Source: Gordius sp. MW1 (lineage: Eukaryota; Nematomorpha; Gordioida; Gordea; Gordiidae). From it: a stretch of 64,000 bases of DNA. The stretch is taken from positions 14,727,001 through 14,791,000 of the forward strand of contig OZ038530.1 in assembly GCA_964036665.1 (NCBI GenBank), given 5' to 3'. The translations under genes and the position numbers were made by a program. Positions 11,951 through 23,639 of the stretch are shown here, in pieces. The notes under the pieces are model-generated. The model was given only the letters and a program-made list of their open reading frames with translations. It did no database searches and had not been told where the DNA came from. Numbering within the stretch: position 1 is the stretch's first letter; each line of letters opens with the position of its first letter.

Positions 11951-12189
11951 GGGCGTAGCTAGAGTGGGCTCCCTCCCCAAAAGAAAATCCTGGCCCCTTC
12001 ACACTCCCCCTTCCTCGTAGAGAAATATATTGCCCTGTTTGACCACCCAAGCTAAATTTTTAACAAAAATTTATGCGAAAAATTATGCAATATTTATATT
12101 TTTAAATCAAGCTAGCCGACTTTTAACCATTTAATTAATTTATGTTTTTCCATTTCGTTTTGCAATAGCACTGAATTTTTAATGAGTAA

Positions 12190-12538
12190 GGGCTTGTCTT
12201 AATATCGGATTCAGGTTCAAATCGCGCAAATTTAGCTTTGTCTAAATATTTTTCAATTTCATGGGTCAAACTCGGTTGTAATTATTAGTATTTTTGTTTT
12301 TTGATAGTTAAAAACGTTTTTTGTTTATTCAACTCCTGAGATTAAATCTAAACTATGCTGATACCTAAAAATTTGAAAACATCAACATTTAAGCTTAGGA
12401 AAAGTTTGCATCTTACAAAATCGCTGATATTGCGTCTGAAATGTAAATCTGCTGTGAATTCGAAGTTAAGACACGGCTATGTTTTAACCCGTATGACGAT
12501 TTTTGCTGCGCAGCAAAATCCGATATTAAGACAAGCCC
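12190..12538. mobile_element. Harbinger/Tourist-like MITE with 22-bp perfect inverted ends
   Basis: The ends read GGGCTTGTCTTAATATCGGA on the left and the reverse complement on the right, perfect over 22 bp. TAA flanks both sides, which fits the 3-bp TWA duplication of PIF/Harbinger elements. The interior is non-coding; a short open frame at 12355-12597 runs past the right end and is not a gene. A related copy lies at 19167-19438. Confidence 0.75.
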
Positions 12539-12901
12539 TAAGGTGTTTTATATTTAATATTTACCTTATTGCTAAGGTGAGTTCTGAAAACCTGTGAAAA
12601 TTTTCTTAGTGCTTTTATAAAATTTATTTTAAATTTTGTGTAAAATAACAGAAAGAATTAATGTCTTCGCATGGATTATTTAATGATAAATTCGTTTAAA
12701 GCCGTCTGAGCACGACCCGTGCCTGAACTTTATTTCATTTTAGCCCGACCCAAGCCCCAACAATGTTTTTAATCGTATTTTTAACCGAACATAACATTGC
12801 ACATAGATTTTATCTTATATACATATAATAAAATTTATTTCTAATTATAGATAATTTGAATCAAGAATAATGAAAAAAACAATGAGGAATTTAAATTACC
12901 C

Positions 12902-13077
12902 ATGGGCGTATCCAGGTTTTGGATTAGGGGGGGGGGCGTATATGTTTGAAGTTCAATTAGGGGGTGGGGGCAAAACATAATTTTTTTAATTTTTATGGGT
13001 TTTTGTATTGAAAAAAAGAAGTTTTCTTGTGATTGGGGGGGGGGGCTGCCCCCTCCTGCTTCCCCTAGCTACGCCTG
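12902..13077. mobile_element. GGCGTAGCC-end MITE with G runs
   Basis: The left end reads ATGGGCGTATCCAGG and the right end CTAGCTACGCCTG. The interior holds long G runs and a GTTTTTGTATTGAAAA word shared with 43490-43640. The flanking 9-mers AAATTACCC and AACTTACCT match at 7 of 9, which suggests an eroded target duplication. Confidence 0.65.
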
Positions 13078-13102
13078 AACTTACCTGCAAAATTTAATCA
13101 TT

Positions 13103-13372
13103 TTTAATTGCTATGCAATTTATGGGCTCGTTTTTTGGTGTCCGTCCGTCCGTCCGTCCGTCCGTCCGTCGTCCGTTACCCTCCCTATCTATTTGCATTG
13201 GGTATATTAGGTTATCGCTTTTTTAAATTAATGCATGAGAAAGAGGTGCCCCACCCCTCATCTCTATCTCCCTCGCTGTGTTATTTTTTAAATTAATGCA
13301 TAAGAGGTGCCCCACCCCTCATCTCTATCTCCCTCGGTGTGTTATATATAAGATTTGTTAAATTATCTATTA
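13103..13372 (+). repeat. Left terminal inverted repeat of copy B
   Basis: Pairs with 15022-15290 in inverse orientation with only a few differences apart from the length of the CCGT microsatellite at 13140-13175. Confidence 0.78.
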
Positions 13373-15021
13373 TAACTCGGGCCTTCGGCCCTCGTGGGAA
13401 GGGGGAGAAGGGAAGGGAAGAGGGGAAGGGAAGGGGGGACGACTCATCTGTACTTCGTATAAATGTATCATATTTGCTATGCAATTTATGGGCGAGAAAG
13501 GTGGGAAGGGGCGAGAATGCCTATAGGGGGGTATTAAATGCCTAATGATTAATTAATTATTTATACAAATTTTCCATTATAGGCAAAATGTAATAAAGGC
13601 AAAATGTAATATAGGCAAGGGTTAGGGTTAGATTTAGTGTTTGCATCTAGTTGCGTATTACATTAGTTTTTATGGCCTTTAGTGATTATGGGTCTAACAA
13701 ACATTATATTATAAAACAACACAATGTTAAGAATTTGCAGAATTGTTGGGAGAAATTTTTTGTTGAATTTGAACAATTTTTAATTAAAAAAATCAAAAAT
13801 TTGGCCAATGGTCACTTTTTCTCTATTGGTCAGTACCAACAGATACTCCATAAGTCAATGATAGCCAAAAAAACGGAAAAAAAATTTTGATACTCATGGC
13901 CAATGGTCATTTTTTTCCATTGGTCAGCAGCCAGCACACGGTAAAAATGGAAATAAATTCATAAGAGTTAAAAAAACGAAAAAAAAAATTTTCGAATCAC
14001 ATTTTGGCCAATGGTCATTTTTTTCCATTGGTCAGCAGCCAGGACACGGTAAAAGTGGATATAAATTGATAATAGTCAAAAAAAAACGAAAAAAAAGTTT
14101 TCGAATCACATTTTGGCCAATGGTCATTTTATTCCATTGGTCAGCAGCCAGCGGACGGCCAAAAAGTCATAATAGCAATGGTAGGAACAGGAACAATCAT
14201 AATAGTCAAAAAAAAACGAAAAAAATAATTTCGATTCACATTTTGGCCAATGGTCATTTTTTCCATCGGTCAGGAGCCAGCGGACGGCCAAAAAGTCATA
14301 ATAGCAATGGTAGTAACAGGAACAATCATAATAGTCAAAAAAAAACGAAAAAATAAACTCGGATTCACATTTTGGCCAATGGTCATTTTTTTCATTGGTC
14401 AGCAGCCAACGGACGGCCAAAAAGTCTTATTATCAATGATAGTAACAAGAACAATCATAAGAGTCAAAAAAAACTCCGGGATTCTAACCCAAAAACTAGT
14501 TAAATTGCATAGCAATTAAAAGTAAACAACTTTTATTTATGTTTATTATATAACATTGGTCAGCAGCCAGCGGACGGCCAAAAAGTCATAATAGCAATGG
14601 TAGAAACAGGAACAATCATAATAGTCAAAAAAAACGAAAAAAATAATTTCGATTCACATTTTGGCCAATGGTCATTTTTTTCATTGGTCAGCAGCCAGCC
14701 GACGGCCATAAATTCTTATTATCAATGATAGTAACAAGAACAATCATAAGAGTCAAAAAAACTCCGGGATTCTAACCCCAAAACTAGTTAAATTGCATAG
14801 CAATTAAAAAGTAAACAACTTTTATTTATGTTTATTATATAACTAGTTAAATTGCATAGCATTAAAAGTAAACAACTTTTATCTATGTTTATTATATAAC
14901 AAAAACTAGTTAAATTGCATAGCAATTAAAAGTAAACAACTTTTATTTATGTTTATTATATAACTAGTTAAATTGCATAGCAATTAAAAGTAAACAACTT
15001 TTATTTATGTTTATTATATAA

Positions 15022-15290
15022 TAGATAATTTAACAAATCTTATATTATAACACACCGAGGGAGATAGAGATGAGGGGTGGGGCACCTCTTATGCATTAAT
15101 TTAAAAAATAACACAGCGAGGGAGATAGAGATGAGGGGTGGGGCAACTCTTTCTCATGCATTAATTTAAAAAAGCGATAACCTAATATACCCAATGCAAA
15201 TAGATAGGGAGGGTAACGGACGACGGACGACGGACGGACGGACGACGGACCACCAAAAAACGAGCCCATAAATTGCATAGCAATTAATAT
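15022..15290 (-). repeat. Right terminal inverted repeat of copy B
   Basis: Inverse partner of 13103-13372. It ends in AAATTGCATAGCAATTAAT, the same palindrome that closes copy A near 6985. Confidence 0.78.
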
Positions 15291-16815
15291 AATAAACATA
15301 GATATAAGTTGTTTACTTTTAATTCTATGCAATTTAACTAGTTATATAATAAACATAAATAAAAGTTGTTTACTTTTTAATTGCTATGCAATTTAACTAG
15401 TTTTGGGGTTAAAATCCCGGAGTTTTTTTGACTCTTATGATTGTTCTTGTTACTATCATTGATAATAAGAATTTTTGGCCGTCCGCTGGCTGCTGACCAA
15501 TGAAAAAAATGACCATTGGCCAAAATGTGAATCGAAATTATTTTTTTCGTTTTTTTTGACTATTATGATTGTTCCTGTTTCTACCATTGCTATTATGACT
15601 TTTTGGCCGTCCGCTGGCTGCTGACCAATGTTATATAATAAACATAAATAAAAGTTTTTTTTTTTAATTGCTATGCAATTTAACTAGTTTTTGGGTTAGA
15701 ATCCCGGAGTTTTTTTGACTCATATGATTATTCTTGTTACTATCATTGATAATAAGACTTTTTGGCCGTCCGTTGGCTGCTGACCAAGGAAAAAAATGAC
15801 CATTGGCCAAAATGTAAATCCGAGTTTATTTTTTCGTTTTTTTGACTATTATGATTGTTCCTGTTACTACCATTGCTATTATGACTTTTTGGCCGTCCGC
15901 TGGCTCCTGACCGATGGAAAAAATGACCATTGGCCAAAATGTGAATCGAAATTATTCTTTTCGTTTTTTTTTGACTATTATGATTGTTCCTGTTCCTACC
16001 ATTGCTATTATGACTTTTTGGCCGTCCGCTGGCTGCTGACCAATGGAATAAAATGACCATTGGCCAAAATGTGATTCGAAAACTTTTTTTTCGTTTTTTT
16101 TTGACTATTATGAATTTATATCCACTTTTACCCTGTCCTGGCTGCTGACCAAAGGAAAAAAATGACCATTGGCCAAAACGTGATTCGAAATTTTTTTTTT
16201 CATTTTTTTTACTCTTATGAATTTATATCCACTTTTACCGTGTGCTGGCTGCTGACCAATGGAAAAAAATGACCATTGGCCAAAGTGAGCTTCAAAATTT
16301 TTTTTTTCCGTTTTTTTGGCTATCATTGACTTATAGAGTATCTGTTGGTACTGACCAATAGAGAAAAAGTGACCATTGGCCAAATTTTTGATTTTTTTAA
16401 TTAAAAATTGGTCAAATTCAACAAAAAATTTCTCCCAACAATTCTGCAAATTCTTAACATTGTGTTGTTTTATAATATAATGTTTGTTAGACCCATAATC
16501 ACTAAAGGCTATAAAAACTAATGTAATACGCAACTAGATGCTAACACTAAATCTAACCCTAATCCTTGCCTATATTACATTTTGCCTATATTACATTTTG
16601 CCTATAATGGAAAATTTGTATAAATAATTAATTAATCATTAGGCATTTAATACCCCCCTATAGGCATTCTCGCCCCTTCCCACCTTTCTCCCCCATAAAT
16701 TGCATAGCAAATATGATACATTTATACGAAGTACAGATGAGTCGTCCCCCCTTCCCTTCCCCTCTTCCTTTCCCTTCTCCCCCTTCCCACGAGGGCCGAA
16801 GACCCGAGTTTTTAT
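15291..16815 (-). repeat. Composite hairpin-unit repeat, copy C (inverted)
   Basis: Reverse-complement copy of the core of copies A and B. It starts with the ACTAGTTAAATTGC block, continues through hairpin units (15480-16390), the constant block (16390-16700), and ends in the GGGCCGAAG purine/pyrimidine tract near 16800. Together with 13373-15010 it forms a large imperfect palindrome with arms of about 1.5 kb around the right end of copy B. No gene is present. Confidence 0.8.
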
Positions 16816-19166
16816 TATAATAATCTAACTTTTAGATTGTGTGCCTTAAGATTTTTTAAAGTTATAATCGCTATTTGATATGTGTTGTTACTTAACATCA
16901 CGAATTTAATTTTACAATTTTTAGCAAAAAACAACTATATACGAGGGATGCAATAGGGACATATTTATTTAAAAGTATTTGTTAATTTTAGAAAATTAGG
17001 GTTAACATGGTTCATAGCTTGAAATTGCGGCGGGCCATGCGTCCTTGGGCGACTGGCTCATCGCCCCACGACTGATTATTTCCATTTTAATTCTGCTTAA
17101 GATTTTTCTGGTTAGGCCCAGCTTTAATGGACATGGACGGTTAAACTCTCTTAGATTTTGTAGACTTTGCAAAATAGAATACGTTGCGAAATTATATTGA
17201 TTAGGAACTATTTTTACTTTTGATTTTTTACGTATAAAACCTTAATAATATATTAACTTCCATCCGCATATTTAATTTTAAATTGTATTCCAATAAGGGG
17301 CATTTAAAATGTTAACACCGTGTTCCTGATTTGATTTCGGCTCAGAAAACTCAACCAAAACATGCTGCTTTTAAGGGAATAAATAGTGTGAAGATTTGTA
17401 TTTTAATGTTCTTTAGGGGTCACCGTATAATTACAAAAATCGTAATTATCATTAGTATTATTAAATGTATAATTTTAAAAAATTCAAAATACTTAAGTCA
17501 TTAAATGACACTTCCACCTAGTTTTGTACTTTTACAGATCGTTTTTATAAACCTAGATAAAATAAATAGTTTTATATAGCCTTAACATAGTTTTTTAACG
17601 TATTGCCATTGTTATTTTACAAGATGCTTTTTCCCATTTGAATTAAATATTTTTGCTGAATTGCTTGAGTAAGGGTTAAGTTTTAGGAACGAAGGGGGGA
17701 GGCTAAGTTGATTGGACACAAAAATTCAACCAAACTTGCTGTATGCAGATGTACAAGGGGAAAAGATGCATAAAAGAGCAGCTGACCATTTTGTTTAACC
17801 AACAGGTATAAAATAAAAAGTTTCAGACGCCGTTATCCCTCTCCTCACTTTTTTAACATCAATACTCGCCCTCCTCTAAGGGTAAAACTCTAGGTACGCT
17901 TTTCGGCAATTTATGGGCGGGAAAGGGGGGGGGGGGTCGACAATGGCTATGAGAAAGAAGGATTAATATAGTGTAAATAAAACTTCCATAGAGGTCATCA
18001 ATCATAATTAGGAAACAGATAGCATATCATTTTTTGGGGACAGACAGTACAAAAACAAATGCACCAGGCTCGGGTCGTGCTAATAGCAATGAACAAGAAT
18101 TTACAAGGTTTAATTTTTACTTGAACAGGTAATAGAAGCGAATACATATGATTTGAGCACTCGTACGATTTCCGCTAGAATATTTATTTCGTTTTAAGTA
18201 AAATGGGGGCGTGGTCGATTGCGAGTACGAGTTAAGGCCTCCCTGGTTTCCTCCCGGCACATTTTCCACCAAACTAAAGGCTTACAATATTTACCGTTTG
18301 CCTTCGTTTAGCATTTACATCAGTATTATTTTCAAATCTAACTCGGAAACTTTAATTACAGGGCTACAGTTGCCCCGTTTAGACAAGCCCTATCCCTTAT
18401 TCCTTTACTATTCCTGGGAATAGTATTTTTTTATTTATTCGATGGTATGTAGGGCTACACAGGATGACAATTTAACTGTCCTAAATCCAACACTTTATTC
18501 AAGAATTTAATAACCGTTAAGAATCTATTGCGACTAAAATATTTCTACTGACTATTTGTTTTACAATTCGGTTTAAGTAGTTGTAATAATAATGATGTAT
18601 ATGGTAGGATGATGATAAACAAATAATTGATAGCGCACAAGCGCGGTGATAAAACAATAATGATAGGAGATTAAAATATGTAAACAATACCATCACGATC
18701 GGGGAGGGGGATTATAACAAACAAACGCGATCACCGTATAGCGCACTGGTAACAATAATAAAGATGGGGGGACTAGGACTGCGTGACAATAAATTTGAAG
18801 AGTCATACAACTAGCAAGGGTAGGGGGAAAATAACTATTAAAACTAGTCAGCCATAACCGGCTAAAACCAGAAATAAGCTTTTTGGCGTTATCCAACAAT
18901 TCCTTTAAATTAAATGATAATCACCAGTTTAAATTGCAAAATACCCAGAAATAAAAAATTATCATTTATTAAACTTATTAAGTATAGCAACAAATAATTT
19001 CAAAAGTGAGCATTATAATTAGGCCCAAACCCTCACATTTTGCTTAGGCCTATTTTTGGCCTGGCCCATGCAGGCCGTTATTGTCTATCTACTAATATAT
19101 AAAGTGATTAGTGACCCACTGACTAAAATGAATATGAAAAGCTATAAATCATTTTATTACCTCAAA
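16816..19166. other. Intergenic DNA without a recognisable gene
   Basis: AT-rich with scattered unsupported frames (for example 18211-18423 plus and 18693-18899 minus). A GGCAATTTATGGGCGGGAAAG word near 17910 and a GGCTCGGGTCGTGCTAATAG word near 18066 are small pieces of repeats seen elsewhere in the window. Confidence 0.5.
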
Positions 19167-19438
19167 GGGCCCGTCTTAATATAAGATTCAACTTCATGGC
19201 GCCATATTTTTGTTTGTCTAAATATGCGATATACATGTCGTGGAATCAACAATTTTAGTTTAGTTAACATATGAATATGCATTAATAAGCGTAATTAAAG
19301 GATAAATATTTGTTTTAAGAGCAAAAAGACAAAAATAAAACAAAAATGAAGTGACGCTCGTATTAAGACGCGGCTATGTTTTAACATGCAATCGTTTTTT
19401 TTGCATCTATGCAAAATCGCATTTTAAGACGCACCCAA
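19167..19438. mobile_element. Second Harbinger-like MITE, diverged
   Basis: Opens with GGGCCCGTCTTAATATAAGA and closes with an imperfect reverse complement (TTTTAAGACGCACCC). It shares the sub-terminal GCGGCTATGTTTTAAC word with the MITE at 12190-12538. The interior is non-coding. Confidence 0.6.
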
Positions 19439-19646
19439 ACAGGGAATTCGGGAAAGGAGAGAACTCCATAATTACTACTTTTCGGGGAGAAGGTGAGGGA
19501 ATAAAGGGATTAAGTATTTAATAAAGATGTTATAATCCACATCGGCATAGAGGACTTTCCTCCATATAAAATGTTTGTTCTGTAAATAGACTAGGAATAG
19601 TATGCTTACGCTTTTTAAATTTTTCTTACACTTAATGTTTTGTATA

Positions 19647-21579
19647 TCTATATATATAAAATTCTCGTGAAATGGTGTGGGTTATTCAACTCCTTCGAAA
19701 CGGCTGGGCCGATTTATATGAAAATTTCTGCGAATATTTTGTAGGTCTTAGCCTAGGTTTAAAACTATATTCCAAATTTCTAAGTCATAAGACGGTCATT
19801 AGTTTTATACGTTTTGACGTTTAATAAAATGTCACTCAAACGCAACCTCATGACGTAATGCGTATCTATCGTGTTGTGAATGTATTCTTCCGCACGCAGA
19901 CATATTCCGTTTATACATAGATGAACTCACAACAACATATTACAATAGATAAATTCACTACAAAATATTCAGGTATGTTATTTTAATTAAATGTTAAGTT
20001 TTTTTATTAAATGTTCAGATTTCTATTTCATCATCTATATATATAAAATGATATATTCCATTTTATTAACAGATAAATTCACTACAACATATTCAGGCAT
20101 GTTATTTTAATTAAATGTTAAGTTTTTTTATTAAATGTTCAGATTTCTATTTCATCATCTATATATATAAAATGCAAATATTCCATTTTTTATTAACAGA
20201 TAAATTCACTACAACATATTCAGTTTATTCACTACAACATATTACATTTGATCATAGATAAATTCACTACTACATATTCAGGTATGTTATTTTAATTAAA
20301 TGTTAAGTTTTTTTATTAAATGTTCAGATTTCTATTTCATCATCTATATATATAAAACGCATATATTCCATTTTGTTAACAGATAAATTTACTACAACAT
20401 ATTCAATTTATTCACTACAACATATTACATTTGATCATATACAACATATTCCGGTATGTTATTTTAATTAAATGTCCAGATTTCTATTTCAACATCTATA
20501 TATATAAAATGCATAAATTCCATTTTATTAACAGATAAATTATTACAACATATTCAGTTTATCACTACAACATATTACATTTGATCATAGATAAATTCAC
20601 TACAACATATTCAGGTTTCAGGTATGTTATTTTAATTATATGTTAAGTTTTTTTTATTAAATGTTCAGATTTCTATCTCATCATCTATATATATAAAATG
20701 CATATATTCCATTTTATTAACAGATAAATTCACTACAACATATTCAGTTTATTCACTACAACATATTACATTTGATCATAGATAAATTCACTACAACATA
20801 TTAAGGTATGTTATTTTAATTAAATGTTAAGTTTTTTTATTAAATGTTCAGATTTCTATTTCATCATCTATATATATAAAATGCATATATTCCATTTTGT
20901 TCACATATAAATTCACTACAACATATTCAGTTTATTCATAGATAAACTCACTAGAACATGTTACATTTGATCATAGATAAACTCTAATTTAAGTTTGTTA
21001 TTTTAATTTAATGTTAAGTTTTTTTATTAAATGTTCAGATTTCTACTTAATTTTTCAATTACCCTATCTATAGGCAACAATGCCAGCTAAACGCAAAGGG
21101 AGCAATTTGGGTCGTCATACGAAACGAAATGCAGCCATGAAAAAAAGAAGAGCACAAAGAACAGACGAACAAATCTTACAACAGGGGTAAAATAGCTTTT
21201 TCAGATTCTTAAAATACCTTTTCGTTTTAAAAATATCGGACATTTCCCGGCCAGCAGTTTCATTTATAGCATCATATACAATAATGATGTCATACATACA
21301 AGGCTGAAGTTTTCTCAAATTAGATATTTAAAAGTATAATAAAAATGTTACAGTGTACGGTCAAAATTATTGGGGTTTAACAAACTATTTAAATTTAATA
21401 AATAAAATTTAAATTATGCAATTTTTGCCATTATTATCATGTGGTCGATCATAGAAGCATATTTTTAATAATTATCCATCCCTTAATTAATTATTTTATT
21501 ATTCATAACCAACCCATACACTTATAGTATTTTCTAGAAATAATGTATATAGGTAAACAACGTTTGCCGGGTCAGCTAG
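19647..21579 (+). mobile_element. Non-autonomous Helitron with internal tandem repeats
   Basis: Begins TCTATATATATAAAATTCTC after an A and ends GGGTCAGCTAG before a T, as Helitrons do: 5' TC, 3' CTRR, insertion between A and T with no target duplication. The opening segment with CGAAACGGCTGGGCCGAT is typical of arthropod Helitrons. Between 19970 and 21010 a unit with TATGTTATTTTAATTAAATG, then a CATCTATATATATAAAA word, recurs about seven times at spacings of roughly 110-190 bp. Near the 3' side it keeps a remnant of the Helitron protein start. The Rep and helicase domains are absent, so it would depend on an autonomous relative. Confidence 0.85.
21080..21190 (+). pseudogene. N-terminal remnant of a Helitron Rep-helicase protein
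   Basis: A short frame starts MPAKRKGSNLGRHTKRNAAM and continues with a basic, arginine-rich stretch ending in DEQILQQG before a stop, 36 residues in all. The pattern of MP-basic, LGRHTK and then a basic segment with EQ is that of the N-terminus of Helitron proteins. The rest of the protein is missing; what follows is AT-rich non-coding DNA up to the 3' end of the element. It supports the Helitron call and shows that the element arose by internal deletion. Confidence 0.7.
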
Positions 21580-22011
21580 TTTATTTTATAAAAATTAAAT
21601 GAGGAATGAGCTTGAGAAAGGAAAAGTTAAGATTATAAGCAGCAAAAATAAATAGCAATTAACAAGATTTTGGGCTCAGGCCGGGGTCAGAAAAATTAAA
21701 AATAAGCAACGGTCATCATTAATTTGCATGAAATTATTTTGCCAGTTCTGCAATTATACGTTATAAAGCAACTTAGAAAAGTTGCCAAAAGAAATTATAA
21801 AAATAAGCAGCAAAAATAAATAGCAATTAAGAAGAATTTTGGCCTAGGCCTGGAAATCTGCCCATATTATATAAATTGTAAATTTTTTTTTAATTGGTAA
21901 ATAACTTTATACAATTTAGTAACGTAGAGTACAAACGTTATTAATAAACATGTTTTTCATTATTTGATTTATTTGAAGCTATGAACGTTATAAAAACATT
22001 TATAAAAAAAC
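21580..22011. other. Intergenic DNA with decayed repeat pieces
   Basis: Two loosely similar copies of a segment with AGCAGCAAAAATAAATAGCAATTAA (shown here in part as AAATAAATAGCAATTAA) lie near 21640 and 21810. Related words recur near 58180. No gene. Confidence 0.45.
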
Positions 22012-22250
22012 TCGGGCCTTCGGTCCTTGTGGGAAGGGAGAGAAGAGAAGGGGAGGGGAAGGGGAGGGGGGAAGGGGAGGAGGGGAAGGGAAGGGGGGAC
22101 GACTCATCTATACTCAAACGTAGCATATTTGCTATGCAATTTATGGGCGAGAAAGGTAGGAAGGACGAGAATGCCCATAGGGGGTATTAAATGCAAAATT
22201 ATTAGTTAATTATTAATTTATAGAAATATTTAAAAAGTTAAATGGTATTA
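22012..22250 (+). repeat. Truncated composite repeat, copy D
   Basis: Starts with the GGGCCTTCGG tract, extends through GGACGACTCATC and TTTGCTATGCAATTTATGGG, and stops in the constant block around 22250, before the hairpin units. The purine tract is longer and more varied than in copies A-C. Confidence 0.7.
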
Positions 22251-22279
22251 ACAAGAACAATATATTAATTTAAAAAATA

Positions 22280-22582
22280 AAAAAATTTGCCCTCGCCGGG
22301 ATTCGAACCCACATCAGTAGAGGCATAGGCTTTTGTAGGGGCACAGGGACCCATATCAGTAGAGGCGTAGGCCCTTGTAGGAAAGGGCATAAGGTAATTA
22401 TCAATGTTAACCTAATATACCCAATTCAAAAACGAAAAAATAAAATTTCGATTTATTTGGCCAATGGTCATTTTTTCATTGGTCAGTAGCCAGCGGACGG
22501 TCAAAAATTCATATTATCAATGTTAACAAGAACAAAATATTAATTTAATTAAAAAAAAATTCGTCTTCTAGGATTACACGAG
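22280..22582. repeat. tRNA-like repeat segments with a B-box word
   Basis: GGGATTCGAACCC at about 22301 reads as GGGTTCGAATCCC on the minus strand, a Pol III B-box, next to an acceptor-like CGAGGGC. The adjoining CATCAGTAGAGGCATAGGC word recurs at 22355 and, inverted, near 23985, 24360 and 24475. A hairpin-unit fragment lies at 22440-22510. These look like SINE or tRNA-pseudogene pieces; no intact tRNA can be folded with confidence. Confidence 0.4.
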
Positions 22583-22590
22583 CCTACAGG

Positions 22591-23545
22591 TAGAGCCCTG
22601 CAAAATTGAATTTTATCGGCCCGAGCCCGACCCGAGCCCGAAACATTTTTTTATTTTTTGCCCGAGCTCGACCCGAGCCCGATTTGTTTTTTTCACTCAG
22701 GCCCGACCCGAGCCCGAGCCCGGCCCGACTTTTGTAAAAATGTAAATTTGTACCAATTTTATTTCAAAAATTTATTTATAAATATATTACGTATCGCGAA
22801 TATTATGTGATTTAAAATATAAATAATTATGGTAAATAAATAAAGTTGGGTCTAATTTCTCGGGTTTTAACGAAGTCCTTCATTCTTCGTAAGCTCGCCC
22901 AGCTGTAGAAAAGGCTCGCTTACTGCTAGCTGATGTAGCAGGTATTGCCAAATACTTTCTAGCCAAATTACTCAAACAAGGAAATTCACTCTGATGCATC
23001 TTCCACCATTCCAAAACTTATATACCATCAATATAATTCGTATTTAAATATTATGTAATTCATCTTCCTCAGCTTCGTTATCTATTCTGGGCTCTTCCCA
23101 ACTATTAAAATCTAAAAATTCTTTCTCCATTATATTATCTGGAAAAATAATAAGTGCTTAATGCAAATTAAAAAATTACCATGCTCGACGGCTATACTAG
23201 GCGTAATACACATAAAACACACACAGTCTATTGTCTAAATATATTCTCTATGTAAGAATAGGGTTTAAAATACGCAACGCGTCTAAATCAAAAACTTAAA
23301 ATCAAACAAATTAATATATGGGGGATAGTAAAATTCTAAATATTTATTTGTAGGGGGATTATTTTGTATTGTAATTATATTTTGGATTAATATTTATTCA
23401 AATTTTTTTTCGGGCTCGGGCCACGGGTCGGGCTGGCCCATCAGGCCCGATCCAAGCTCGAGGCCCGATCAATGTTTTAAAATTTGCCCGAGCCCGGCCC
23501 GAAAGCCCGTCGGGCCGGGCCTCGGATGGCCCGTGCAGGGCTCTA
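22591..23545 (-). mobile_element. hAT transposon deletion derivative with 8-bp target duplication
   Basis: The termini TAGAGCCCTGCA and TGCAGGGCTCTA are perfect inverted repeats, flanked by the identical 8-mer CCTACAGG at 22583-22590 and 23546-23553. Sub-terminal zones on both sides are packed with CCCGAGCCCG-type words, as in many hAT elements. The interior keeps the end of a hAT transposase on the minus strand. It was inserted into a tRNA-like repeat. Most of the transposase is deleted, so the copy is non-autonomous. Confidence 0.88.
22880..23133 (-). pseudogene. C-terminal end of a hAT transposase (dimerisation domain)
   Basis: On the minus strand the frame from about 23025 to the stop at 22880 reads LEWWKMHQSEFPCLSNLA followed by KYLAIPATSASSKRAFSTAG, the hallmark of the hAT C-terminal dimerisation domain. 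Upstream, around 23133-23050, an acidic segment (FLDFNSWEEPRIDNEAEEDE) resembles the linker before that domain in ZBED-like hAT proteins. A stop and frame change separate the two parts, and the catalytic region and BED finger are absent. Confidence 0.8.
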
Positions 23546-23639
23546 CCTACAGGACACAAGCCGTGCGCTATACCCACTCACACCCTGCTGGTATTAAAAT
23601 AGTAGAAATTTTTATGTTATTTATATAGATTGTGAAATA

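Larger units (their letters stand above)
13103..15290. mobile_element. Non-coding element with ~265-bp inverted ends, copy B of the composite repeat
   Basis: The left end (13103-13372) and right end (15022-15290) are near-identical inverted copies. Outermost on both sides is AATTGCTATGCAATTTATGG, then a GTCC/GTCCG microsatellite, then the TCTCTATCTCCCTC blocks. The core repeats the order of copy A: GGGCCTTCGGCCC tract, constant block, hairpin units (about 13880-14440), and several tandem copies of a ~80-bp block with ACTAGTTAAATTGCATAGC (14770-15020). No transposase or other credible protein is present. Long inverted ends around tandem repeats resemble Foldback-type elements, but the superfamily is not established. 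Confidence 0.75.

Noticed and set aside
13880-16390. CRISPR-like array of regularly spaced repeats
   Set aside because: The units are about 100 bp, internally hairpinned, variable in length and without unique spacers. The setting is eukaryotic, with introns, LINEs and Helitrons.
22290-22320. A functional tRNA gene on the minus strand
   Set aside because: A B-box and acceptor-like part are present, but I could not build a complete cloverleaf with a credible anticodon arm and A box. A SINE or pseudogene piece is more likely.
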